From Orlajensenia flava (lineage in GTDB: Bacteria; Actinomycetota; Actinomycetes; Actinomycetales; Microbacteriaceae), in contig NZ_SSSN01000007.1 in NCBI RefSeq assembly GCF_004801905.1, forward strand, positions 186,001 to 250,000: a stretch of DNA of 64,000 nucleotides, written 5' to 3'. This document shows, one piece after another, positions 26,814-35,984 of this stretch. The position numbers were made by a program, and so were the translations under genes. The first letter of the stretch is position 1, and each line of letters begins with the position of its first letter. A model generated the notes under the pieces. That model was not told where the DNA came from, made no database searches, and was given only the letters and a program-made list of their open reading frames with translations.

Positions 26814-27758
26814 TCAATGCCGCCGCGAGGATGACGGCTGCGATGCCGACGATGGTCCAGATGGGACCGACCCCGAGGGTGTGCCAGTTGGCGCGGGCGT
26901 GGGTGTGCTGGAAGGGGTGGTTGTGGTCATGCTGGGGGCAGGATCTGCGCCGGTTACGGTGACCTGCGTACTGGCAAGTGGGGTTTCCCCGTCGGTGACA
27001 TCCACGATGTAGGTGCCCGGCTCAGACGCGGTGAACGTTGTGGTCGCGGTACCGTCCGTGACGGTCGCGGTGGCCGGATCGAGGGTCGCGTCGCCGGAGT
27101 TGCCGCCGAGCCCGAAGTTCGCAGTCGCGAGGCCGCCGAGGTTCGAGGCGGTGATTGTCACGGGTTGCCCTGCGGTGATGGTGCCTGGGCTGGCGGTCAG
27201 CTGCGCCCCTGCAGCAGGGGCGTCGGCGGTAACTGTGATGGTGGTGTCGCCGATCGGGGATTCGCCGTCCGTGACGTCCACGGCGTACGTGCCGGGTTCA
27301 CTCGCCTTGAAGTAGACCTGAGCGCTGCCGTCGGTGACCGGCGACGTGGCGCTGGTGTCGAAGGTCGAGCCGTCCGCGGACAGTGACGCGCCATCGGTGT
27401 TGCTCAGGCCGAAGCCGGCAGTCTCCAGACCGCCCAGGCCGGTCGCCGTCACCCGGGCGACCTCACCGACGGCGACGGTCGACGGGTTCGCCGTCACCTC
27501 CACGTCGGAGCTTTGCGCCGACGCAGCGACCGTGCTTCCGGATAGAAGCCCCGCAACAATTGCTACGGCCAAGATGGCGAGTCGTTGCGCTCTCCCCTTC
27601 GAGGGCCCCTGCCGGCGATCGCGCGAGTGGTCGGTCGCCGCGGTAGGGCTCATGACCGGTTTGGCGGCGGGGGCGAGTTCGGTCGCTGCGGGCGGTATGT
27701 CAATAGATCGCGTCGGCGGGAGACTGAGACTTGCCGGGTGGATGTTCGGGGGGGCCAT
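26814..27758 (-). CDS. Secreted protein with two Ig-like repeats; wall anchor out of frame
   Basis: 314 residues from ATG 27758 with AGGAG six bases before it. An unusually long N-terminal region precedes a hydrophobic segment ending VAASAQS. Two tandem repeats of about 85 residues follow, both with 'G.G.ATANFGL/ETAGFGL', 'VTDG', 'SEPGTY.VDVTDGE.P' . A Thr/Pro-rich tail reads to an early stop at 26814. In another frame the same DNA down to 26761 encodes 'GVGPIWTIVGIAAVILAAALITILLVRRRR', a perfect wall-anchor membrane segment and basic tail, preceded by a degraded LAHT motif. So the sortase anchor is lost by frameshift, or there is a sequence error. First gene of the surface cluster. Confidence 0.75.
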   Translation of the reverse strand: MAPPNIHPASLSLPPTRSIDIPPAATELAPAAKPVMSPTAATDHSRDRRQGPSKGRAQRLAILAVAIVAGLLSGSTVAASAQSSDVEVTANPSTVAVGEVARVTATGLGGLETAGFGLSNTDGASLSADGSTFDTSATSPVTDGSAQVYFKASEPGTYAVDVTDGESPIGDTTITVTADAPAAGAQLTASPGTITAGQPVTITASNLGGLATANFGLGGNSGDATLDPATATVTDGTATTTFTASEPGTYIVDVTDGETPLASTQVTVTGADPAPSMTTTTPSSTPTPAPTGTPSGSVPSGPSSASQPSSSRRH

Positions 27759-28088
27759 GATGATCTCCTGATGGTGAGTGACAGTGACGGTCGCCCGCCT
27801 GTTTGGCGGCGGCCGGTGAGGGTAGCGATGCACCCTGGGCCGTGTCGATCCTGTCGCCAGGTCTCGCGCTGTCGCCTGTTAGAAAGTCCTAGGTTTGCCG
27901 CAGCGGGGTCTCGGACGACTCGAGTGGCGCCGCAGGTACCGCACGTTCTGATGGGTAACAGTCCGTGTGGGAAACGAATGGGCGCGGATGCCGACGCCAT
28001 CACGACCAGGCAGCTTCGCGCCTCCAAGGAGCAGGAATTCCGCAGACCTGCGCCGACTCGTTCCTCTGCTCCAGCCCCTGCGGCGGGA
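27759..28088. other. Intergenic stretch upstream of the surface cluster
   Basis: 330 bases. It holds the ribosome binding site of the surface gene next to 27758 and presumably its promoter. No gene is supported. Confidence 0.5.
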
Positions 28089-28778
28089 CTAAGCGCTGCG
28101 GGAAGTCGTCAGCATCTTCGCAAGAGCGGGCGGGTCGGTGAACGCCGACATGTGCGCCCAGTCTTCGTGAACCCGCAATGTGGCACGAGGAAGGCGAGCG
28201 GAGAGGTCGGTCATCACGGCGGGGGTGGACACCGAGTCACGGCCGGCGGCTACGAGGTACGTGGGCATTTCGAGCCGTCCGACGTCTGCCGATCTGTCGT
28301 AGGTTGCGATCGCGCTGAGAGCGTTCGCCCAGTCCTCTGGGGATGCCGTCGCTGCCGCCAGATCCGCGCGAGCTTGCCGCACCGCCTCGGCATCGGCATC
28401 AATTTCGCCCGCAGTGAACCAGCGCGCCAGACCCGCCGCCACGGTCGGGCCGGTCCCCTGGCGGACGGCTTCGGCGACCTCCGCGAATGGCGAAAAGGGT
28501 GTATCGCGACTGCAGAGAACGGTCAGGGATTTCACCCTTTCCGCGTTCGCGAGTGCCAGCTCGATGGCGATCTGGCCGCCGAACGAGTGGCCGACGACGT
28601 CCCACCGACCCGCTGGCAGGGTGGGGGCGATAGTGCGCGCAATGGCATTCTGCGCGTCTGTCCTTCCGGGAACACGGGTGCAGTCAGGCATCACCTTCGG
28701 TCCGTCGAGCAGAGCCGCGACAGGCTGCCACACAGCCGGTGTGAGGGGCGTGCCGTGGATAAGCACCCAGGTTGCCAT
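28089..28778 (-). CDS. Alpha/beta hydrolase
   Basis: 229 residues from ATG 28778. It begins with the strand and oxyanion segment 'WVLIHGTPLTPAVWQPVAALL'. The nucleophile elbow is VVGHSFGGQIA (Ser near 66) and the catalytic His is in EDWAHMSAF, with a probable acid in AAGRDSVSTP. Small esterase/lactonase-like protein, cytoplasmic. It is on the same strand as, and 66 bases downstream of, the larger hydrolase gene, so they may form one unit with the membrane protein and LAL regulator. Confidence 0.82.
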   Translation of the reverse strand: MATWVLIHGTPLTPAVWQPVAALLDGPKVMPDCTRVPGRTDAQNAIARTIAPTLPAGRWDVVGHSFGGQIAIELALANAERVKSLTVLCSRDTPFSPFAEVAEAVRQGTGPTVAAGLARWFTAGEIDADAEAVRQARADLAAATASPEDWANALSAIATYDRSADVGRLEMPTYLVAAGRDSVSTPAVMTDLSARLPRATLRVHEDWAHMSAFTDPPALAKMLTTSRSA

Positions 28779-28844
28779 TGCTACACCCTTCCAGGTCTAG
28801 CCTTCGCCTGCGAGATGTCGTCGACGGGGGCCGCCGGCTGTGAC

Positions 28845-30146
28845 TCACTCGTGGAAGGCGATCTTGCCGAGCTGGTCGTCGAACCAGTCGAAGATCCGTT
28901 GCTCGGTCAGCTCACGGGCCAGGGGTTGGCAGTGGTAACTGGCGCCCTCGGTCTGCCGGAATCGTGCGAGCGTAGATGTCGGCACAAGCGTGGCGAGTTC
29001 AGCAGGCTGCCCCGGGAAGAATTGTTCCCCGTCGGGGTCAACGATGTAGAGGGGTGTGCGGATCAGGGCAGCCACATCGTCTGCCAAGCGGTACTTCGCC
29101 ACTTCGTCCAACACCGCGGCATACCCGGTGACCCCATACGGGCGCGCTCGGAACTCCCATACCTGGCGCGCAGTCGACGCACTCGGCTGCTGCATGGCCT
29201 GCCCCATATACCGATCAAACGAAGCGCGGTCGCTCTCGTAAAGGTTGCGAAGCTGAGGAGAGAGGTTGTCGAACCAGGCGCGCGACACGTCAACAACCCC
29301 GCCGTCCACGGCAGCGGCGGCGAATCGATGCTCCATCGCCAGTGCACGAGGAACCCAGTACCCACCCTGGCTGATTCCCACGACAACGAGTCTGCCGGGA
29401 TCAACATCGTCCCGGCCGAGGAGATGGTCGACGACCGGCGTGAGCACTTTCTCCCAGTCGTAGCGGAACGGGATGCCGCGCTCGAAGAGCATCGACTGCT
29501 GCCCCGGACCGTTGAACAGGAGCACATTGTACCCCCGCTCGAGCGCACCTTCTGCGGCCTGGCACCACAATCCGCTGAGGGAACCGTCGCTGCCGTTGTT
29601 GACCACCAGAGTCGGCCGCGCCGTCCCGGAGCTGTCCGGCCGGAAGAACCAACCGGGCATGCGCACGTCGTCTTGGTAAGGGATGCTGACGCGTTGCACG
29701 TCCCACCGAGTGTGATCCACGAACCCTTCCCACGCCCGGATGTGAGCGCGCATGGTCGGCAGCAAGTGCTCACCGGTCACGATGGCCCCGTCGACAGCGT
29801 TCACCGCGACGGCGAGGTAATTCGCGGCGCGCAGATAGGCGCGAGCGGCGCTGACCTTGTGTCCTTGCTGAGCAAGGCTTTCTGCCCGATCCGCAATGCT
29901 GTGGCCAAGGCCCCGCCACGCGGTGAACCAGCCGAGCGCGTCGTCGTCGGCGATGTTCGCGACGGTTGCGAGCACTTCGCCCGGTTCGGCACCGCCGCGC
30001 CCGGACTTGCCGAGGATGGAACGGATCGCGAAGTCGCGGCGGCTGCCGAACCCGGCGGTGTAGACCGTCTGTGAACTTTGGCCGTGGTGATCCAGTTCGT
30101 CGGGAGTGAGCGCGGCGTCGATGCGGGTTTGAGTGGAGGCCGTCAT
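28845..30146 (-). CDS. Alpha/beta hydrolase, FrsA/DUF1100-like
   Basis: 433 residues from ATG 30146, whose A is shared with the TAA stop of the membrane protein (TAATG). An N-terminal helical domain of about 130 residues is followed by the hydrolase core: 'VSIPYQDDVRMPGWFFRPD..GTARPTLVVNNGSDGS', nucleophile VVGISQGGYWVPRAL, acid in YIVDPDGEQFFPGQ and His in GASYHCQ. This two-domain form occurs in FrsA-like esterases and in C-C bond hydrolases such as 2,6-dihydroxypseudooxynicotine hydrolase. Substrate cannot be assigned. Confidence 0.83.
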   Translation of the reverse strand: MTASTQTRIDAALTPDELDHHGQSSQTVYTAGFGSRRDFAIRSILGKSGRGGAEPGEVLATVANIADDDALGWFTAWRGLGHSIADRAESLAQQGHKVSAARAYLRAANYLAVAVNAVDGAIVTGEHLLPTMRAHIRAWEGFVDHTRWDVQRVSIPYQDDVRMPGWFFRPDSSGTARPTLVVNNGSDGSLSGLWCQAAEGALERGYNVLLFNGPGQQSMLFERGIPFRYDWEKVLTPVVDHLLGRDDVDPGRLVVVGISQGGYWVPRALAMEHRFAAAAVDGGVVDVSRAWFDNLSPQLRNLYESDRASFDRYMGQAMQQPSASTARQVWEFRARPYGVTGYAAVLDEVAKYRLADDVAALIRTPLYIVDPDGEQFFPGQPAELATLVPTSTLARFRQTEGASYHCQPLARELTEQRIFDWFDDQLGKIAFHE

Positions 30147-30766
30147 TACTTGACCGCTTCAGTCTTGGCGGGAATGGGAATGGAGGTGGTCATCGGGTGG
30201 GCGTGCTCGGCCTGCTCAGCGCGCGCCTTTTCCCGCTTGGTGTAGAGGAAGGCAAGGGTGAAGGCGGCAATCGCGACGCCGTATCCAACCAGCGGCCGGG
30301 CTGCTGTGAGAAGCCAGGGATCCACGGAAACAATGATGTGCGCGACGCCCGACGCCAGGATGGCAAGCCCCCACGCCACGCTGATACGGCGGTTCAGGGC
30401 GATGAACTGCGGAGCGTGCCAGTACGCCTGAGGGACCGCGGCGCGGGAAGTCTGCGTCGTGAACGGGTAGAACGCAGCGCTGACGAGGATGAACAGGCCG
30501 AGAACGACCGAGACACCGCCCGGGCCCCACTGGCTGAGCCACGCGTCCACACCGGGACCCCCGGTGACGGCGACGACGACGAAGATCGCGAGGACCACCG
30601 CCTGGGCGACGGGCAGGATGCCCACCCCGCCGTGCGCCGTCACCATGACGACGACTACTGCGGCGACCAGCCCACCGATGGCGGCGCCGGTGATCGGAAG
30701 CCATGCGGCCAGGATTCCGAATACGACAAGAGGTATGAAGTTGGTGATGATCTTGGCGGCGTGCAT
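30146..30766 (-). CDS. Integral membrane protein of unknown function
   Basis: 206 residues with about six hydrophobic segments, among them 'FIPLVVFGILAAWLPITGAAIGGLVAAVVVVMV', 'AVVLAIFVVVAVTGG', 'GVSVVLGLFILVSAAFYPF' and 'VGYGVAIAAFTLAFLYT', and a charged C-terminal tail (KREKARAEQAEHAHP). A motif 'FYPFTTQTSRAAVPQAYWHAPQFIALNRRISVAWGLAI' recurs in small actinobacterial membrane proteins next to hydrolases. It is translationally coupled to the downstream hydrolase. Function unknown. Confidence 0.7.
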   Translation of the reverse strand: MHAAKIITNFIPLVVFGILAAWLPITGAAIGGLVAAVVVVMVTAHGGVGILPVAQAVVLAIFVVVAVTGGPGVDAWLSQWGPGGVSVVLGLFILVSAAFYPFTTQTSRAAVPQAYWHAPQFIALNRRISVAWGLAILASGVAHIIVSVDPWLLTAARPLVGYGVAIAAFTLAFLYTKREKARAEQAEHAHPMTTSIPIPAKTEAVK

Positions 30767-30932
30767 GACGAGCCCTTCCGTGATGTCAATGGGTGACGTG
30801 GAGCGGACGCTCCCGGTGAACCCTCTTCTGCCGCAGCAGGAGGGGGATGCTCACCAGTGTCAAGGCACGCACGCCTGCCGCACCCGGGACTTTCTCCCAG
30901 TTCTCAGGTCGATGAGGGGCGACGAGGCTGGA

Positions 30933-33623
30933 TTACGCGACCGCCGAGCGAGCGAGCTCCGTAAGCCCGTGACGGGACGTCACGCCCGTCTTGGCATAAA
31001 TGTTCGTCAGGTGAAAGGACACCGTGCTGGGGGAGAGATACAGATCGCGCGCCACCTGTGCGTAGCTCAGCCCGGAGGTGATCAGCGTCGCCACATCGCG
31101 TTCTCGGGGCGAGAGCGCGGCAAGTACGTCCGGCCGTGAGGTCGTTGCGGGGGTGTCGGCGCTGAAAAGTCGTGCGTAAACGGGAGCCTGCAGGTCCCGG
31201 TACCCGGTCACCGCCCGCTCACGTGCGGTCCTCGCGAGATCGTCCTGCCCGTTCGCCGAGGCGATGCGGGACAGGTCAGCTAGAAGGTGACAGCGATACA
31301 ACGGCAACTCGGTAGGTGTGCTGGTCACGGCGGCCGCGGAGCGGGCGAGCTGGCCGGCTTGAGAAAGATGGCCGGCGTGTTCGCTGGCGAGGGCACGCAG
31401 CCACGGCACACCCCAGGACATCCAGGCGGGGCGATAGGGGCCGGTGCTGAGGAGGTGATCGTACTGGCGGGCGGCGGTGAGCTCTCCCGCCCAAATTGCC
31501 GACAAAGATAGGTGAAACAGAATGAAGGGCGCTACATACGCACGGAGATCGTGGAACCGATCGCCGAACTGCTCCACCAGCGTCGGAAACAGGTTCGCCT
31601 GGGCATGCGGATCTCCTTTGGCGTGCGCGTACACGACGCGCGAAACCACGTGCAGTTCCAACGCTTCCCACCAGGGGGCGTCTCGGAGACGGGGTGTGAA
31701 GGATGAGAGCAGGCCATCCGCGTCGTCCCACGCCCCGTCGATGATCGACGCCACAGGCCTGATGGCCTCCACGATGGGATGAGCACCGGGGAAGCTGGAT
31801 TCGGCGGCGATGTCGAGGTCGGCGCGTGCGAGATCCCACGCGCCCCGCTGCCAGCGTGCCAGGCCGAGGAAGGCGTCATACACCCCTTCCGCCACCGAGG
31901 ACACCTGTCCGGCGTGCATCCGTCTCGTGACCTCGATCAGATCGTTCTCCGCTTCTTCGGCGGCGCCGCTGAAGAGGAACAGGCTTCCTCTCCATCCCAG
32001 CTCGAGCGTCTGCGCGAGCGAAGTCCTGTCGGGCTGTGACGGCAGAGCGTCAAGAGTGTCGAGGATGGTTGCTGCGTCGCCGCTGCGGAGGCCCAGCTGA
32101 CCCGCGCTGGGGACGTGCAGCACGGCGATGGCAGGATCACGGACCGGCTCGGCATCCGCCCGTGCAAGCAGCGGCAGCAATTCCTCGCGCTCGTATCCGC
32201 GCCCGATGCCCGTGTGCAGCTGCAGAACTGCAAAACGATACCGGGTGCGGGAATCGGCGCTCTCCAGTGCCTCGACTGGGAGGGAGGCGAACACGGCGGC
32301 GGCCCTTTCGAGCTTCTTCTGGGCATGCAGCAGGGCGCCTTGAACGAGGGTAAATCGCACCTGGTCACCCGTGCGGTCGATCGTGTCCATTTCGGCTTCA
32401 GCCGCGTCCAGATCTCGCGCGAGAACCATGTGGAAAAGCGCCTCGAGTCGGCGCGAAATGGCGAGACTGGGGTCACTAGTGATGGAGCCGGCCAGCCTGT
32501 AGAAATGAGCGGCTTTGCGGTATTGCACGTCCGCGGCGGCGGCTTCTGCCGCAGCCACCAGGTTGCCGGCCAGCGAGTCGTCGAAGGCATAGGTCCCGGC
32601 CACGCGATGCTCAAGTGCTTCGCCAGGGGAGGAGGCATGGGCGGCCGCACGCAGGTGCAGTTCGCGGCGCTCGGTCAGGCCGATGCTTTGGTAGACGGCA
32701 GTTCGCACGAGTGCATGCACGATCCGTACGGGGGAGCCTGGCTCCAACGCTCGATGTTCAAGCAGTCCTCGCGAGATTAGGATCTCAGTGGCTGCGGCGG
32801 GGTCATCCACGCCGGCGACAAAGGCAGCCTGGGGCAGTGGAATCCATCGCGATCCCAATACGGCCACGGCGTTGAGCAAGGCGGCAGCAGACTCCGAGAT
32901 TGACGCGATCTCCTCGCGCACGCTGCCAGCCAGCTCGCGGGGTGCCGGCATCGGTTCCATGACGGCCAGCTCCCGCGGGGAGTACTGACGCAGCAATGAC
33001 CGCATGTATAGCGGATTCCCGCCCGTGTGAGCGACGAGCCGCTCGACGACCCAGTCCGCCGCCCCCGGATAGATGTCTTGCACGAGCGTTCGCGCGGCCG
33101 CCCCTTTCCAGGGAAGCAGATCGATGCGCGCGAAGTTGCCGCCCCGCGCCCCGAGCCGCGCCCACTCGGAATGCTTCACCATCCCATCGGGCCGACTGGT
33201 GACGACGATCAGTACGTTCTCTGCAACAGCACGCTGGGCAAGCCAATAGAGCGCTTCGACCGACTCTCGGTCACTCCAGTGCAAGTCGTCCACCGCTAAA
33301 AGAACGGGCCCGCGATCGGCGGCGGTATCCACCATCTGGCGGAGTTGCTGCGCGACCAGGATCGGATCTTTGAGCGACCCTCCGGGCGCTCGCACGTCGG
33401 ACACATCCCATTGCCCGATCAACTCGTACGGCTCGGCAGAATTCGCGTCCTGCCCTTCAGCGCGGAGGACAACGAAGTCGTTCGCGTCACGGACAACATC
33501 GCGGAGCAGGCTCGACTTGCCCATGCCAGCTTCCCCGACGATGGTCAACACTGCAGGGCGTCCTGACCGGGATGCGGCGAGCATGGCGGCGACTGTCTCC
33601 AGGTCTTCCTCACGCCATTTCAC
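30933..33623 (-). CDS. LAL-type (large ATP-binding) LuxR family transcriptional regulator
   Basis: 896 residues from GTG 33623. Walker A is GEAGMGKSS (30-38), Walker B is VLLAVDDLHWSD, and a C-terminal LuxR HTH reads 'LSPRERDVATLITSGLSYAQVARDLYLSPSTVSFHLTNIYAKTGVTSRHGLTELA'. The middle is a long helical, TPR-like region. LAL regulators activate catabolic or secondary-metabolite genes on an inducer signal. It is upstream of the membrane protein and two hydrolases on the same strand, its likely targets. Confidence 0.92.
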   Translation of the reverse strand: MKWREEDLETVAAMLAASRSGRPAVLTIVGEAGMGKSSLLRDVVRDANDFVVLRAEGQDANSAEPYELIGQWDVSDVRAPGGSLKDPILVAQQLRQMVDTAADRGPVLLAVDDLHWSDRESVEALYWLAQRAVAENVLIVVTSRPDGMVKHSEWARLGARGGNFARIDLLPWKGAAARTLVQDIYPGAADWVVERLVAHTGGNPLYMRSLLRQYSPRELAVMEPMPAPRELAGSVREEIASISESAAALLNAVAVLGSRWIPLPQAAFVAGVDDPAAATEILISRGLLEHRALEPGSPVRIVHALVRTAVYQSIGLTERRELHLRAAAHASSPGEALEHRVAGTYAFDDSLAGNLVAAAEAAAADVQYRKAAHFYRLAGSITSDPSLAISRRLEALFHMVLARDLDAAEAEMDTIDRTGDQVRFTLVQGALLHAQKKLERAAAVFASLPVEALESADSRTRYRFAVLQLHTGIGRGYEREELLPLLARADAEPVRDPAIAVLHVPSAGQLGLRSGDAATILDTLDALPSQPDRTSLAQTLELGWRGSLFLFSGAAEEAENDLIEVTRRMHAGQVSSVAEGVYDAFLGLARWQRGAWDLARADLDIAAESSFPGAHPIVEAIRPVASIIDGAWDDADGLLSSFTPRLRDAPWWEALELHVVSRVVYAHAKGDPHAQANLFPTLVEQFGDRFHDLRAYVAPFILFHLSLSAIWAGELTAARQYDHLLSTGPYRPAWMSWGVPWLRALASEHAGHLSQAGQLARSAAAVTSTPTELPLYRCHLLADLSRIASANGQDDLARTARERAVTGYRDLQAPVYARLFSADTPATTSRPDVLAALSPRERDVATLITSGLSYAQVARDLYLSPSTVSFHLTNIYAKTGVTSRHGLTELARSAVA

Positions 33624-33961
33624 TCGCCCGCCCCTCCCCCATCGACCCTACTAATCACGGCGATCACATCGCGAGGGCGAATGCCTTGCAGTTGCGCCTT
33701 GACAGACCTGGGAGTTCTTTTCAGCCGCGACGCTCACCGTCCGAAAGCGCGAATGAACACAAGGGTCAACCAGCGACCGTGACGAGGACGAACCTTGTGA
33801 ACCCCGATCGTTTGCCAACGCTTTAGCGACTGCCGACGGCTAGCTGACGGCGCTCAGCCGTCCCGCGTGTGACGTTCCTGGTGTGGGAGTAGCACGGAGA
33901 GGTTCGCCGCCGGCGTCGAACAGCGCGTGCTGGACGGTGTGTAAGAACTGGTGCTAGTCCC
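33624..33961. other. Intergenic stretch between LAL regulator and GH42 gene
   Basis: 338 bases. A small hairpin, GACGGC-GCTCA-GCCGTC (33846-33862), could end the GH42 transcript but has no T-run. Otherwise nothing is seen. Confidence 0.45.
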
Positions 33962-35983
33962 CTAGTCGCTGTCCACAACGAGCCCCCGCACCACGACTAC
34001 AGCACCGGCCGAGATTTCGGTCTCGCCTGCAAAACGCTCGCCCGAGATCAGGTCCTGGCCGTGGAGATCGAGTACGCCGGGCCGATCTCGGTGGTTGATC
34101 GCAACCGTGAAGTGTTCCGCACCCCGCCTGCGTGAGACCACCTCGAGCCCGTCCGTCTTGACAGCTGAGATGCCCGCATCGGCGTAGGAGGCATGCATGA
34201 GCCGTTTCAGTCCGACACTGTCGAGTCGCGTGCCAACGTACCAAGCCGCACCCAGGCCTCGCACGTTCCGAGTGACGGCTGCACCACCGGCCGCAGGGCC
34301 TTCTGCGAACGACGCAACGATCTCGGCTTCGCCGACGACAAGGTCCTCCTGCCAGATGTCCGAGTCCGTGTCGGTTAACGTCGGGTCGCCCCAGGTGATA
34401 CCGGCGCGATGCCCCTTGCGCAGGGGCAGAAACTCTTGGACACGGACGCCCAGCACATCGCGCAGCACGGATACGAATCCGCCTGAGTGCACGGCGTCGT
34501 TCTCATCGACGATCGCGGAGAAGTATGACACGACGAGCGTGCCACCGTTCTCGACGTACCGCGTGAGGTTCGCAGCATCCTCCGCGCGGAGGAGGTACTG
34601 CGCCGGTACGACGACGAGCCGGTAGCGCGAAAGGTCGTGCGAGGGCAGCGCGAAGTCGACGGTGATACCGTCGCGCCATAGCTGCTCGTAGAACGCACGC
34701 GTCCGCTCGATGTGATCGATGTCCACAGACGGCCGCCACTCGAGCTCTTCTGCCCAGAAGGACTCGAAGTCCCAGAGCATCGCGACGTCTGCCTTGACAA
34801 CTGATCCGCGGATTTCCGAGATCCGCTTCAATGTGGCCCCGAGATCGACGACCTCACGCCAGCCGCGCGACTCGGTACCAGCGTGCGGGACCATGGCTGA
34901 GTGGAACTTCTCCGCGCCCGAGCGGGACGCGCGCCATTGGAAAAACATCACCGCGTCGGCTCCGCGGGCGACGTGCGCAAGCGAGTTTCGCTGCATCTCC
35001 CCCGGGCGTTTGGCGATGTTCCGGGACTGCCAGTTCACCGCCGACGTGGAGTGCTCCATGAGGATCCACGGGCGACCACGCGCGACCGATCGGGTGAGGT
35101 CAGCGGCGATCGCGAGACCGATCTCGGCTTCAGGGTCGGCGGCGTCGAGGTAATGGTCGTCCGAGACGATGTCAACTTCTTCCGCCCACGCCCAGAGGTC
35201 GGCCACACCAATCTGGTTCGCCATGAAGTTCGTCGTGATCGGCTGTTCAGCGTGCGCACGGATGGCGTCGCGCTCGGCGATGAAGCATGCACGCAGCTGA
35301 TAGTCGGTGAATCGCGCGAAGTCGAGTTGCTGCGCGGGGTTGATCGTCGAAGCGGCCGTCCGCGGCACGTCGATGTGTTCCCAGTTGCGGTACTGCTGAC
35401 CCCAGAAGGCGGTGCCCCACGCGGTGTTGAGCGCGTCCAGGCTGTCGTAGCGCTGCTGCAGCCACTCGCGGAAGGCGCGCACCGCGTGTGGGGAATAGTC
35501 GGCGGCGATCGGCGCACCGTATTCGTTGTGTACATGCCAGAGCACGACGGCCGGGTGCGATCCATAACGACGCGCGAGCTCGGTCGCGACACGCACTGTC
35601 GCTGCCCGATACTCGGGGGCGGACGGCGACGCCATCCCTCGTGATCCCGTGCCCAGCGCGACGCCGTCCGCCGTGACCACGCGAGCGTCGGGGTATCGCG
35701 CGTAGAACCATGCCGGCGGTGCGGCCGTCGGTGTGCCGAGGTCGACGGCGATGCCGTTCGTGTGCAGAAGCTCAATGAGCTCGTCGAGCCAGGCGAAATC
35801 GAACTCGCCTTCGTCGATTTCCAGCAGCGCCCAGGTGAAGATGCCGATGCTGAGCAGATTGACGCCGGCTTCGCGCATGAGGCGGATGTCTTCGTGCCAC
35901 ACTTCCCGCGGCCACTGTTCGGGCGTGTAGTCGCCGCCGTAGGCGATGCCGTCGATCGCCGGCCACACGTTTGGAACGCTCAT
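33962..35983 (-). CDS. Beta-galactosidase, GH42
   Basis: 673 residues from ATG 35983, one base after the GH35 stop, with GAGGAGTGAG upstream. GH42 marks: 'GGDYTPEQWPREVWHEDIRLMREAGVNLLSIGIFTWALLE', acid/base E154 in WHVHNEYGAP, nucleophile E310 in WILMEHSTSAVNWQ. The middle glutamine-amidotransferase-like trimer domain and a C-terminal beta domain follow, total length normal. No signal peptide, so it acts on imported galactosides. Co-transcribed with the GH35 gene. Confidence 0.95.
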   Translation of the reverse strand: MSVPNVWPAIDGIAYGGDYTPEQWPREVWHEDIRLMREAGVNLLSIGIFTWALLEIDEGEFDFAWLDELIELLHTNGIAVDLGTPTAAPPAWFYARYPDARVVTADGVALGTGSRGMASPSAPEYRAATVRVATELARRYGSHPAVVLWHVHNEYGAPIAADYSPHAVRAFREWLQQRYDSLDALNTAWGTAFWGQQYRNWEHIDVPRTAASTINPAQQLDFARFTDYQLRACFIAERDAIRAHAEQPITTNFMANQIGVADLWAWAEEVDIVSDDHYLDAADPEAEIGLAIAADLTRSVARGRPWILMEHSTSAVNWQSRNIAKRPGEMQRNSLAHVARGADAVMFFQWRASRSGAEKFHSAMVPHAGTESRGWREVVDLGATLKRISEIRGSVVKADVAMLWDFESFWAEELEWRPSVDIDHIERTRAFYEQLWRDGITVDFALPSHDLSRYRLVVVPAQYLLRAEDAANLTRYVENGGTLVVSYFSAIVDENDAVHSGGFVSVLRDVLGVRVQEFLPLRKGHRAGITWGDPTLTDTDSDIWQEDLVVGEAEIVASFAEGPAAGGAAVTRNVRGLGAAWYVGTRLDSVGLKRLMHASYADAGISAVKTDGLEVVSRRRGAEHFTVAINHRDRPGVLDLHGQDLISGERFAGETEISAGAVVVVRGLVVDSD

Positions 35984-35984
35984 C

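Noticed and set aside
27585-30074. 829-codon plus-strand frame
   Set aside because: Lies over two alpha/beta hydrolases with intact catalytic motifs on the minus strand.
33846-33862. Hairpin as a firm GH42 terminator
   Set aside because: Short stem without a T-run and about 100 bases past the stop; too weak to call as a feature.
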